A stretch of 64,000 bases of DNA from Micromonospora sediminimaris. GTDB taxonomy: Bacteria; Actinomycetota; Actinomycetes; Mycobacteriales; Micromonosporaceae. Shown one piece after another: positions 45,602 to 53,516 of the stretch. Made by a program: the position numbers and the translations under genes. The stretch covers positions 124,001-188,000 of the forward strand of contig FOLJ01000015.1 of the NCBI GenBank assembly GCA_900112325.1, read 5' to 3'. The number at the start of each line of letters is the position of its first letter. The stretch's first letter is position 1. The notes under the pieces are model-generated. The model did no database searches. It saw nothing but the letters and a program-made list of their open reading frames with translations, and was not told where the DNA came from.

Positions 45602-46263
45602 CGTGACTCGTTCAGGAGGCCGTCGATGACCTGGATCTTCCTGCGCGCCTCGGCCGCAACGTCGGCGTCGTGCGTCACCACCACCACGGTGAGACCGTTG
45701 GCGTTCAGCTCCCGCAGCATCGCGACGACGATCGCGGTGTTGGTGCTGTCGAGATTCCCGGTGGGCTCGTCGCAGAAGAGCACCTGCGGCTGAGCGGCCA
45801 CCGCGCGGGCGATCGCCACCCGCTGCTTCTCACCTCCGGACAGTTGACGGGGATCGGCGGCTGCGCGGCGCCCCAGGCCGACCCGCTCCAACGCATCGAC
45901 GGCCAACCGGCGGCGCCGACCGCGCCGGTACCCCCCGTACAACATGCCGAGCTCGACGTTCTCCAGGGCCGTTCGCCCCGGCAGGAGATGAAACGCCTGG
46001 AAGACGAAGCCGAACAGACGGCATCGGATCGCCCCCCGCATCGCCGCGCTGCAGGTGCTTGTCTCCATGTCGCGGATTCGATACGAACCAGCGGTGGGCA
46101 CGTCGAGCAGCCCGAGCAGGTTCAGCAGAGTCGACTTTCCAGCCCCCGAAGGGCCGGTGATCGACACATAGTCGCCGGAGTCGATGTGAAGATCGACGGC
46201 ACGCAGGGCATGGACGGGCTGACCCTCGTGATACACCCTCTCGACGCCCTCAAGTGTCAGCAT
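45598..46263 (-). CDS. MacB/LolD-type ABC transporter ATPase
   Basis: A 221-residue ATPase: Walker A ITGPSGAGKSTLLNLLG, the LolD/MacB-type region GFVFQAFHLLPGRTALENVE, signature LSGGEKQRVAIARA, Walker B VLFCDEPTGNLDSTNT. It powers the mechanical type VII ABC system with the permease downstream and the adaptor upstream (gap 3 nt). It starts at ATG 46263. Confidence 0.95.
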   Translation of the reverse strand: MLTLEGVERVYHEGQPVHALRAVDLHIDSGDYVSITGPSGAGKSTLLNLLGLLDVPTAGSYRIRDMETSTCSAAMRGAIRCRLFGFVFQAFHLLPGRTALENVELGMLYGGYRRGRRRRLAVDALERVGLGRRAAADPRQLSGGEKQRVAIARAVAAQPQVLFCDEPTGNLDSTNTAIVVAMLRELNANGLTVVVVTHDADVAAEARRKIQVIDGLLNESR

Positions 46264-46266
46264 GGC

Positions 46267-47454
46267 TCACCGGTCCGAGTGAAGTTCGCCGACCATTACC
46301 TGCACGCCCTCGGTGAGGCCGGGTCCGGTGGGCTCCCTCAACTCGACCCATCCACCTGCGGACCGCCCAGCGGTCATGTCGATGTCGTTCGTCCTGGAAC
46401 TGCCGTCGACCACCGTGACGAATGTCGAGCCGTCCGGTCGTGAATAGACGGCCGAGACCGGCACGGCCAGAACCTCCTCCGCCGTGGCGACACGGATCTC
46501 CAGTCGAAGTGAGCCACTCGCCCCTTCCAGGGGCGCCTCGGTGAACCGGCAGCGGACCTGGAAACCAACCTGTCCGTCCGCACCTTCCTGCGGTTGACTG
46601 CCGACCGAGGCCACCTCCGCCGTCCTCGTTTCCCCGGTCAGGTCATCGGTGACCTGCACTTCCTGGCCGGTGTTCACCAGGTCCCGCTGATCGAGGGCGA
46701 TGGCGGCCGAGATGGTCGGGGCCTGCTGGTCAAGCTCGAACAGGAGGAGCTTCGGATCGTCGAGAACCTTGCCGACACGGACGCCGACCTTGCTTATCCG
46801 GCGGCCGCTCTTGTCGATCAGAAGAGCGGCGGACTGCGGGAGCCAGACGGCCGATGGCGAGGAATCGTTGGCGTCGCCGGAGCCGGTCTGCCAGTCCATG
46901 TCCTCAATGCGGTAGCCGCGATCGTGGTAGAAGCGGCTCAAGTGTCTGCGGGTCTGTCCGTCGAGGGCTCCGCTCACTGCGACGGGGTAACCCACTCGAC
47001 GCAACATCCGCTGCACAGCTGTCACGTCCGGTCCTCGGGCATCCGTCGTGATGTCCCGATAAAGCGGAAAGGGCAGTTTCATGGCGAACATGGGTTTCCC
47101 TGAGCTCTCCAGGAGAGCCCGACCCTCCGCCACCGAATCTCCCGGTTTGACGAACAGCCTCGTCACGACGCTGTTTGCGCCGACAGCGGCGACCGGAAGA
47201 GTGATCGCTCTGCTGCGGCCGGCGGTGAGGCGTCCACGGAGCACTACCGGTTCGGCCAACGACCGACGCTCCACCGTGGCAGTGACCAACGAGGGTGAGG
47301 GCGGCGCCGCGTCCGCCGCCACCTGCTGCGGAGTCCGCAGCGTCGGGCCGAGGAAGATCGCACCCCCGGTGACGACCACCACCGCCAGAAAGAAGGAGCA
47401 GACGAGCAGCAGAAAACGACGGCGGCCGGCCATGATCGGATGACGTGACGTCAT
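46267..47454 (-). CDS. Periplasmic-adaptor-like (MacA/HlyD) protein with peptidoglycan-binding domain
   Basis: A 395-residue protein. N-terminal signal-anchor helix (FLLLVCSFFLAVVVVTGGAI). Split biotinyl-lipoyl-like strands follow (VVLRGRLTAGRSRAITLPVA; RLFVKPGDSVAEGRALLE). A peptidoglycan-binding module is inserted at about 133-180 (DVTAVQRMLRRVGYPVAVSG), and a C-terminal beta-barrel ends LTEGVQVMVGELHSDR. Gram-positive versions bind the wall rather than an outer-membrane channel. The start overlaps the upstream lipoprotein stop (ATGA, 47451-47454). Confidence 0.88.
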   Translation of the reverse strand: MTSRHPIMAGRRRFLLLVCSFFLAVVVVTGGAIFLGPTLRTPQQVAADAAPPSPSLVTATVERRSLAEPVVLRGRLTAGRSRAITLPVAAVGANSVVTRLFVKPGDSVAEGRALLESSGKPMFAMKLPFPLYRDITTDARGPDVTAVQRMLRRVGYPVAVSGALDGQTRRHLSRFYHDRGYRIEDMDWQTGSGDANDSSPSAVWLPQSAALLIDKSGRRISKVGVRVGKVLDDPKLLLFELDQQAPTISAAIALDQRDLVNTGQEVQVTDDLTGETRTAEVASVGSQPQEGADGQVGFQVRCRFTEAPLEGASGSLRLEIRVATAEEVLAVPVSAVYSRPDGSTFVTVVDGSSRTNDIDMTAGRSAGGWVELREPTGPGLTEGVQVMVGELHSDR

Positions 47455-48380
47455 GCCGCACCAATGAGGTCGGCCGACTGCTTGGCCAGGTCGATGACCT
47501 TCGGGTTCAGCTCGACAAAAAGATGCTCATTTTTCTCGATCAGGTCACGCTGCACCTCGACCGCCACCCGCAACTGTTCGCGAGCCATACCGGTATCGCG
47601 TCGACACTGAAACCAGGCGACCGCCAGACGGCTTTCGGCGGGACCGGCGCGGTATTCGCTCGCAGGCACCGCTGGACCGATCTCGATCGTCCCTGGCATG
47701 CGCTTGGGCTCCCAGAAGTCCAAGCCTGCTGCGGCGTCAGTGCCAACCGGTACGTCGAACAGAGCGGGATTCGGCGATTTCAGGAAAGCGGCCTCGTCTC
47801 TCGGCCCATGCCCTTTCGATGCCAGACAGGAGAGCAGCGTCTGCGGCCATTGGGAACCCATGCCCTCGTCGATAAGTGGCATCAGCGGCTCGGAGAGCTT
47901 GTTCCCAAGCTCGAAGTAGGCGTAGTAGACGTCCTGACTGTCGTCCGAGAGCGCCCGCCACGCCTCCGCAGTGCACCGATCGTAGGCGTCGTCGTAGCTG
48001 GGGTCGGAGCTGACCACGGAGGGCGGGGCCGAGAGCGAGTCGCGGCCGAAACCGATCCGGCGAGCCTCAGCCTCCGATGCCGGCCCGAACGACGACTCGG
48101 TGATGCGGAGATGTCGGAACGGATTCCTCGGCTCCCCCAGCATGATGTTCAGATTCTGTGGGTACCCCTCCCCGGCGAGGCACTTGTTGCGCACCTTCAG
48201 CTGCGCATAGTCGATCTGGCCCAGCTCCTCGCCCAGGAATAGCGAAAATGGCTGATCCGATTCTGCTGCGGACAGGTCAGCCGCAGGAAGGCGCTCGTCC
48301 TGCCAGCAGCCCCCGGAGGAAAGCAGGACCGCCGCTGCGACGACGAGGGCGGCAAATTGTTGACGAGTTGCTGGCATCAT
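47451..48380 (-). CDS. Hypothetical lipoprotein of the secretion cassette
   Basis: A 309-residue lipoprotein: signal peptide with lipobox SSGGC (about residues 21-25). The rest is soluble, with four to five cysteines (VRNKCLAGE, YDRCTAEAW, TLLSCLASKG, WFQCRRD) probably in disulfides, and a long C-terminal helix. No known domain recognised. It is coupled to the adaptor gene by ATGA and follows the small secreted protein after a strong stem-loop, so it is probably part of that protein's export or immunity. Confidence 0.78.
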   Translation of the reverse strand: MMPATRQQFAALVVAAAVLLSSGGCWQDERLPAADLSAAESDQPFSLFLGEELGQIDYAQLKVRNKCLAGEGYPQNLNIMLGEPRNPFRHLRITESSFGPASEAEARRIGFGRDSLSAPPSVVSSDPSYDDAYDRCTAEAWRALSDDSQDVYYAYFELGNKLSEPLMPLIDEGMGSQWPQTLLSCLASKGHGPRDEAAFLKSPNPALFDVPVGTDAAAGLDFWEPKRMPGTIEIGPAVPASEYRAGPAESRLAVAWFQCRRDTGMAREQLRVAVEVQRDLIEKNEHLFVELNPKVIDLAKQSADLIGAA

Positions 48381-48401
48381 GCCCCTCTCGGGCGAGACCG
48401 A

Positions 48402-48441
48402 GCAGTTGGGGTGCCTCCGATATCAGAGACACCCCAACTGC
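48402..48441 (-). terminator. Strong stem-loop after the small secreted protein gene
   Basis: GCAGTTGGGGTG (48402-48413) and CACCCCAACTGC (48430-48441) are perfect 12-nt inverted repeats with a 16-nt loop, directly after the TGA of the small secreted protein. On the minus strand it would act as a partial terminator or stabiliser between the first gene and the transporter genes, giving more of the small protein. Confidence 0.8.
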
Positions 48442-48442
48442 C

Positions 48443-48841
48443 TCAGGCGCAACGCTTGTGCGAGTTGTTCCGCGCGCTGATCGGGCTCCGGAAGTCACGT
48501 GGGAACGTGGTGTACGGCGTGCGGTAGCTGGACAGGTCGTACACCGTCACCGCGCACTCGGTGTCCCGGTTCCAGAGGCCGCCGGCGGTGTTGGCCACCC
48601 ACAGGCTGGTGTTCCCGTCGGGAACGTTGCCCCAGATGTCGTTCGAGTGGTCAGCGTCGTTGTACCAGAAATGACGCTGGAAGGAGCTCGTCATGAAGTC
48701 GTCCCAGGCGAAGTCAAAGCAGATCTCAGCCCGGTTGCACGCTGCCTTACCATCCCCCTTGTCCGCCTGGGCGGCGGTTCCGCCCAAGGCGGCGGCGGCA
48801 ATGCCAACCAGGGTTGCCGCCATGATGCTTCTTGCTTTCAT
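48443..48841 (-). CDS. Small secreted cysteine-containing protein (I36 inhibitor-like or bacteriocin-like)
   Basis: A 132-residue precursor. Signal peptide at residues 1-27 (MAATLVGIAAAALGGTAAQA). The mature part of about 105 residues has four cysteines (AACNRAEICFDF; DTECAVTVYD; final SHKRCA) and many aromatic residues (FQRHFWYNDADHSNDIWGN). The CNRAEICFDF start resembles peptidase-inhibitor I36 (CPxGxxCFY) proteins; a bacteriocin-like role is also possible. GAGGAG precedes the ATG. First gene of the lipoprotein/MacAB-like cassette. Function unproven. Confidence 0.75.
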   Translation of the reverse strand: MKARSIMAATLVGIAAAALGGTAAQADKGDGKAACNRAEICFDFAWDDFMTSSFQRHFWYNDADHSNDIWGNVPDGNTSLWVANTAGGLWNRDTECAVTVYDLSSYRTPYTTFPRDFRSPISARNNSHKRCA

Positions 48842-49775
48842 ACACCGCTCCTCGGATATGTGAGGCTCCGAGAGAGGCACCCACGAAACGGGCACGACTC
48901 TGAGGCCAAGTGGCCGTGGTCGCGGGCGTAAAAAGGCCCCAGATAGGGAAAGATGGGCGCTCGGCGAATAACGCAGTGAGCGACCAAGAACCTCGAACCT
49001 TGAAACCCCGTGTGGCCTACACAGATGGATTACTGTGTGGCACCAACATCCTGGCCGATGTGCGTCGATCTCCGCAACCCCATAGTGGCGACGGCCTATA
49101 CCAGAACAGCGTTGATCTTCAGGCGGCCGGTGGGGGCACTCGGCGACAGTGCGGCCCGGCAGCAATCCCGAAGTCGCCCGTGCCGAGCAGCGAATATGCC
49201 GGAAAACCGACTCCGTGAACGGCCGGGCCGACGGGCAGAAAAGCTGCGATCGGCGGCTTCTGCGCGTTTCATGGCATCTGTGGTTCTCGCCGGTCGAGAT
49301 CATCGAGGCGTACCGGCACTGTCCGTACTCGACAGCCTTCTCTCGACGAGCTTCCCTCCAGCGTCACCCAGGGTGAGTCAAGAGGCCACCGAAGGCGATG
49401 CCAGCCGCACAGTTACCAGCCAGAGGGTTTCCGGCGGGGTTCACCCATGGTCACGACTCCGGTTTGCCGGCCAGGCGGCAGCTTCTGTTGGCGGCTCGGG
49501 TTGTGGGCACTCCTCACGAAGCGTGAATCCGCAATCGTGGCGCAGTCCGCACTCCCGCACTCCATTCGTGCACCGCTCCGGCTCGTAGAAATTTTTCGAG
49601 CGCCCGCTCCCACTCCTCTGACCGGCGAATTTCGGAACATCTTCGGATAACGGCCGGAGGTTCCCCCGGGGATCCCACCACCCGGGGCGACGACGGTCGG
49701 CGCCCGGCGGTGGGCGGAACTTCCAGACGTCCTCGGCCGACAAACCTCATGACATCGATCTTCGAGGGGACGTCC
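48842..49775. other. 934-nt gene-free stretch, lower GC than surroundings
   Basis: No reading frame here has convincing codon bias, ribosome site or family resemblance. The part at 48930-49130 is clearly less GC-rich (many A/T runs). The end near the cassette must hold its promoter. From about 49440 the sequence returns to normal GC. It looks like a recombination joint or decayed gene between two unrelated modules; nothing firmer can be said. Confidence 0.5.
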
Positions 49776-50369
49776 ATGCCCAGCCTCCTGCCCCGTCGGG
49801 CCCTGCGCCCAGCGGTCCTGTTTACCGGGGCCGCACTCATCGTCTCCCTGGCCGCCTGCGGGTCGTCCGGGACAGAGTCGTCGACCACCCCGACGCCGTC
49901 CGCCACGGCGTCCACGGCAGCCACCGTCGAGGCCGGCGCGCTGGGCGTACGCGATCCGTGGGTGAAGGCCGCCGACGAGGGGATGACGGCAGCCTTCGCC
50001 ACGTTTGTCAACGACAGCGACACCGACGTCACGATCACCGGTGCCGCCACGGAGATCTCGCCGATGGAACTGCACGAGATGGCGATGGCGAACGGCAAGA
50101 TGGTGATGCGGGCCAAGCAGGGTGGCGTGATGGTCAAGGCCCGGAGCGAATACAAGCTGGAACCGGGCGGCGACCACCTGATGTTGATGGACCTCGCCAA
50201 GCCGGTGCGGGCCGGTGACGAGCTGACCTTCACCCTCAGCTTCGCCGACGGGCGGACCCAGACGTTCCGCGCGGTGGCCAAGCCGTTCACCGGGGCGCAG
50301 GAGAGCTACGCACCCGGGCACGGGGAGCCGATGCCGGACATGCCGACGAGCCACAGCCCGGCGCCGTGA
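49776..50369 (+). CDS. Periplasmic copper chaperone PCu(A)C-like lipoprotein
   Basis: A 197-residue lipoprotein: lipobox SLAAC (about 22-26), Ser/Thr-rich linker, then a PCuAC domain (about 48-172) with the copper-binding His/Met set MELHEMAMANGKMVM and GGDHLMLMDLAKPV. The C-terminal tail has more His/Met (APGHGEPMPDMPTSH). It carries Cu(I) outside the membrane. ATG 49776 was chosen because GAGGGGAC lies upstream; an earlier ATG (49749) has none. The stop overlaps the DyP gene start (GTGA), as in actinomycete copper-delivery clusters. Confidence 0.92.
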   Translation: MPSLLPRRALRPAVLFTGAALIVSLAACGSSGTESSTTPTPSATASTAATVEAGALGVRDPWVKAADEGMTAAFATFVNDSDTDVTITGAATEISPMELHEMAMANGKMVMRAKQGGVMVKARSEYKLEPGGDHLMLMDLAKPVRAGDELTFTLSFADGRTQTFRAVAKPFTGAQESYAPGHGEPMPDMPTSHSPAP

Positions 50370-51586
50370 CGCCCACCAGCCGGCCGGTGAGCCGGCGCGG
50401 CCTGCTCACCGGCGGCGCGCTGGCCGCCGGTGGCACGGTGGTCGGGGCCGCCGCGGTAGCCACCACCCGCGGTGAGCCAGCGGGACGCCCGCCGGAGCGG
50501 CCGCCGACGGCGGGGGTCGGCGAGGCGGTCGAACCGTTCCACGGGGTACGGCAGGCGGGGATCGCCACCGAACCGCAGGCACACGCCGCATTCGTCGCCT
50601 TCACCCTGCGCCCCGGCACCGACCGCGGCGCCCTCGGGCGGCTGCTGCGGCTGCTCTCCGACGACGCCGCCCGGCTCACCCAGGGCCGACCCGCGCTCGC
50701 CGACACCGAACCCGAGTTGGGGCTGCTACCGGCCCGGCTCACCGTCACCTTCGGCTTCGGCCCGGGCCTGTTCACCGCCGCCGGTCTCGACGACCGCCGC
50801 CCACCCTCGGTGGTCGACCTGCCCGCGTTTCCGATCGACCGGCTGCAACCCCGCTGGTCCGGCGGGGATCTGCTGGTGCAGCTCTGCGCCGACGACCCGC
50901 TCACCGTCGCGCACGCGCAACGGGTCCTGGTCAAGGACACTCGGCCCTTCGCCACGGTGCGCTGGGTGCAGCAGGGTTTCCGGCGGGCGGCCGGCGCCGA
51001 GCCGGGCCGTACCCAGCGCAACCTCTTCAGCCAGCTCGACGGCACCGCCAATCCGAAGCCGGGTACGCCGGTGGAGACGGCGGTCTGGATCGCCGACGGG
51101 CCGGACTGGTTACGCGACGGCACCACGCTGGTGGTGCGACGGATCAGCATGAACCTGGAGACCTGGGACCTGCTCGGTCGCACCGACCGGGAACTGGCCG
51201 TCGGTCGGCGGCTGGACAGCGGTGCCCCGCTGACCGGCACCCGCGAACACGACGAGCCCGACTTCGCCGCTCTCGGCCCGGACGGGCTGACGGTCATCTC
51301 GGATTTCTCGCACCTCACCCGGGCGCACGTCACCGACGACCGGTTCCGGATCCTGCGCCGTCCCTACAACTACGACGGCGTACCCGCCGCCGACGGCACC
51401 GCGGACAGTGGGCTCATCTTCGCGGCCTACCAGGCCGACATCGCCACCCAGTTCCTGCCCATCCAGCGGCGGCTCGCCGAGCGTGACCTGCTCAACGAGT
51501 GGACCACCCCGATCGGTTCCGCCGTCTTCGCCGTCCCGCCCGGCTGCCCGGAAGGTGGTTGGGTCGGTCAGCAACTGCTCGACTGA
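50366..51586 (+). CDS. Tat-exported dye-decolorising (DyP) heme peroxidase
   Basis: A 406-residue protein with a Tat signal (SRRGLLTGGALAAGGTVVGA). The two-lobed DyP fold carries the GxxDG-type motif as QLDGTANPKPG, with the catalytic Asp, and a proximal His region near FSHLTRAHVTDDRFRILRR. The heme pocket also contains RISMNLETWDLLGR. It oxidises substrates with H2O2 outside the membrane. In Streptomyces a DyP (DtpA) works with a PCuAC chaperone and Sco in copper-enzyme maturation. Here it is coupled (GTGA) to the chaperone; no Sco is seen. Confidence 0.93.
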   Translation: MTPTSRPVSRRGLLTGGALAAGGTVVGAAAVATTRGEPAGRPPERPPTAGVGEAVEPFHGVRQAGIATEPQAHAAFVAFTLRPGTDRGALGRLLRLLSDDAARLTQGRPALADTEPELGLLPARLTVTFGFGPGLFTAAGLDDRRPPSVVDLPAFPIDRLQPRWSGGDLLVQLCADDPLTVAHAQRVLVKDTRPFATVRWVQQGFRRAAGAEPGRTQRNLFSQLDGTANPKPGTPVETAVWIADGPDWLRDGTTLVVRRISMNLETWDLLGRTDRELAVGRRLDSGAPLTGTREHDEPDFAALGPDGLTVISDFSHLTRAHVTDDRFRILRRPYNYDGVPAADGTADSGLIFAAYQADIATQFLPIQRRLAERDLLNEWTTPIGSAVFAVPPGCPEGGWVGQQLLD

Positions 51587-51603
51587 CGAGGAGAATGACC
51601 GCC

Positions 51604-52233
51604 ATGTCCCGCCACCTGCGCCGGCCGCTCGCCGCCGCCCTCGCCGCCACGCTGGTCGCCACCGCGCTGCTGATCGGGCCGGTTGCCCCCGCGTACGCGC
51701 ACAACGTGCTGCGCAAGGCCACTCCTGCGCAGGACGCCGAGCTGAAGAAGGCACCGACCCGGATCACCCTGGAGTTCCTCCAGAAGCTGAACCCGTCGTT
51801 CACCACCATCACCCTCAGCGACGCCGACAAGCAGCAGGTGGCCACCGGCGAGCCGGAGGTCAGCGGCACCAAGGGCACCGTCACCATCGAGCCGCCGCTG
51901 GCCAACGGCGTCTACACCGTCGCGTACCGGGTGGTCTCCACCGACGGGCACCCGGTGCAGGGGTCGTACAAGTTCACCGTCGCCGACCCGACGGCCACCG
52001 CCGAACCGAGCCCCAGCCCCACGGTGAGCGAGCCGGCACCGACGTCGGCGACCCCGAGCGCCGAACCGACCGCCTCCGCCGCAGCCGCCAGCCCGGCCGC
52101 GAGCAGTTCCTCCGGCGGTCCCGGCACGGCGGCGCTGCTGGCCGGCGGCGGAATCGTGCTGGCACTGGTGGCCGCCGCAGCGGTGCTCCTGCTGCGCCGC
52201 CGGTCCACCACTGGAGGCAACCCGGCGCGGTGA
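51604..52233 (+). CDS. CopC-domain copper-binding protein with C-terminal membrane anchor
   Basis: A 209-residue protein. Signal peptide (ends VAPAYA) releases a mature N-terminus beginning HNVLRKATPAQD, where the first His is a typical CopC Cu(II) ligand. The CopC beta-sandwich covers about residues 34-130 (YRVVSTDGHPVQGSYKFTV, with the second His). A Pro/Ser/Thr linker and a C-terminal helix (AALLAGGGIVLALVAAAAVL) before RRR anchor it. GAGGAG lies upstream; ATG 51604 or 51595. It closes the chaperone-peroxidase-CopC unit, 17 nt after the peroxidase. Confidence 0.92.
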   Translation: MSRHLRRPLAAALAATLVATALLIGPVAPAYAHNVLRKATPAQDAELKKAPTRITLEFLQKLNPSFTTITLSDADKQQVATGEPEVSGTKGTVTIEPPLANGVYTVAYRVVSTDGHPVQGSYKFTVADPTATAEPSPSPTVSEPAPTSATPSAEPTASAAAASPAASSSSGGPGTAALLAGGGIVLALVAAAAVLLLRRRSTTGGNPAR

Positions 52234-52274
52234 GCATCGCCGGGCGGCACCCCAGCGGTCAGCACCGGCGGGCC

Positions 52275-53375
52275 TCAGCGCAGCAGCACCGGTCCCGCGT
52301 CGATCCGGGTCCGGAACAGCGCGTACGGCTTGCGGCGCAGATCCCTGCCCTGCTGGAAACCGGGTTGCCGGTGCAACTGGTTCGCAGTGACGTAAAGGTG
52401 CCCGTCCACCGCCACCGACAGGGTGTCCGGCCAGAGCAGCCGAGGGTCGTGGACGACACTCTCGTACTCGCCGTCCGGACGCCGCCGCAGCACCGCGTTG
52501 TGCTCGTACGCGGTGAGGTAGATCCGCCCGGCGTCGTCGGTCTCCAGGCCGTCGGAGCCGGTGCCCTTGTCGCCCTCGTGGACCACCGTCGCGACGACCT
52601 CGTCCGCGCTGGCCGAGACGTCGGCGAGCGCGTCGGTGGCGACGCTGTACCACTGGCGCGAGGCCAGCGGACAGTAGTAGAGCCGGGAACCGTCGGCGGA
52701 GATGGCTATCCCGTCCGCGCCGATCGTCAGCGGTGTCGGCGGCCCGCCGGCCGACCGTTGCAGGAGGGGTCTCCCCTCCACCACCGGCCGGAACCGGGCC
52801 AGTGGCTCCGCCTTGGTCGAGGGATGGTCATGCAGTCGTCGCCAGGAGGCGCCGCTGGCCAGGTCGACCACGATGATCCCGTTCGGCCCGGCGACCGCGG
52901 AGTCGGTGATGTACGCGACGCCCGCCTCGCCGCGCCGCAGGTCGAAGCGCACGTCGTTGAGGTACGTGGTGGGCAGCGCCACATCCGGCGGAAAGGTGAT
53001 CACCTGGGCAACGGTGTTGCTGCCCAGGTCGATCCGGACCAGTTTGGGGCCGCCCGGTCGAGTCGGTTGGAACTTCGGGCTGCCGGTGTCGAGCACCCAG
53101 AGCCGGTCGACGGGGTCGACCACGACGCTCTGCACCGAGACGAAGGCGCCCGGGTCGTCGTCGTCTCGCGGCTGGTTCCACCGCTCGTCCGGGTACGGCA
53201 CCTCGGCGCCGTCGCGCAGCTCGACCACGGTGGCGGGCACCTCGTCGCCCCAGCGGGGAAAGTTGACGAAGATCCGGCCGGTGTGCGAGACGCTGACCCC
53301 GGTGGGCATCGGCCCGGTGAAGGCATGGATCAGTTCCAGCTCGCCGACGGGCTCGTCGGACACGGGCTCGCTCAT
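52275..53375 (-). CDS. Royal-jelly/yellow-family six-bladed propeller protein
   Basis: A 366-residue protein without signal peptide. Motifs typical of the major-royal-jelly/yellow family: VSHTGRIFVNFPRW, VDPVDRLWVLDTGSP, TYLNDVRFDLRRGEAGVAYI, and the late YEHNAVLRRRPDGEYE. These proteins have a gluconolactonase-like beta-propeller; bacterial substrates are unknown. ATG at 53375 with AGGAG upstream. It is convergent with the copper genes and shows no operon partner. Confidence 0.88.
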   Translation of the reverse strand: MSEPVSDEPVGELELIHAFTGPMPTGVSVSHTGRIFVNFPRWGDEVPATVVELRDGAEVPYPDERWNQPRDDDDPGAFVSVQSVVVDPVDRLWVLDTGSPKFQPTRPGGPKLVRIDLGSNTVAQVITFPPDVALPTTYLNDVRFDLRRGEAGVAYITDSAVAGPNGIIVVDLASGASWRRLHDHPSTKAEPLARFRPVVEGRPLLQRSAGGPPTPLTIGADGIAISADGSRLYYCPLASRQWYSVATDALADVSASADEVVATVVHEGDKGTGSDGLETDDAGRIYLTAYEHNAVLRRRPDGEYESVVHDPRLLWPDTLSVAVDGHLYVTANQLHRQPGFQQGRDLRRKPYALFRTRIDAGPVLLR

Positions 53376-53516
53376 CCGCTGCTCCTGCCGTCGGGCCGCG
53401 TCTGTCCCGACCCGTGCCCGGGTCTCAGCCGAGGCGGCCTGGGCAACACCCGTTCCCGTCGTCGGATGACGCAAACGTGACGGCGCGGCTTCTCCGTACG
53501 ACGCGCCGGCGGGGTG

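Noticed and set aside
49441..49743. A TTG-started 100-codon frame on the minus strand
   Set aside because: Arg/Pro/Gly-rich, no ribosome site, no recognisable family, and the frame follows base composition only.
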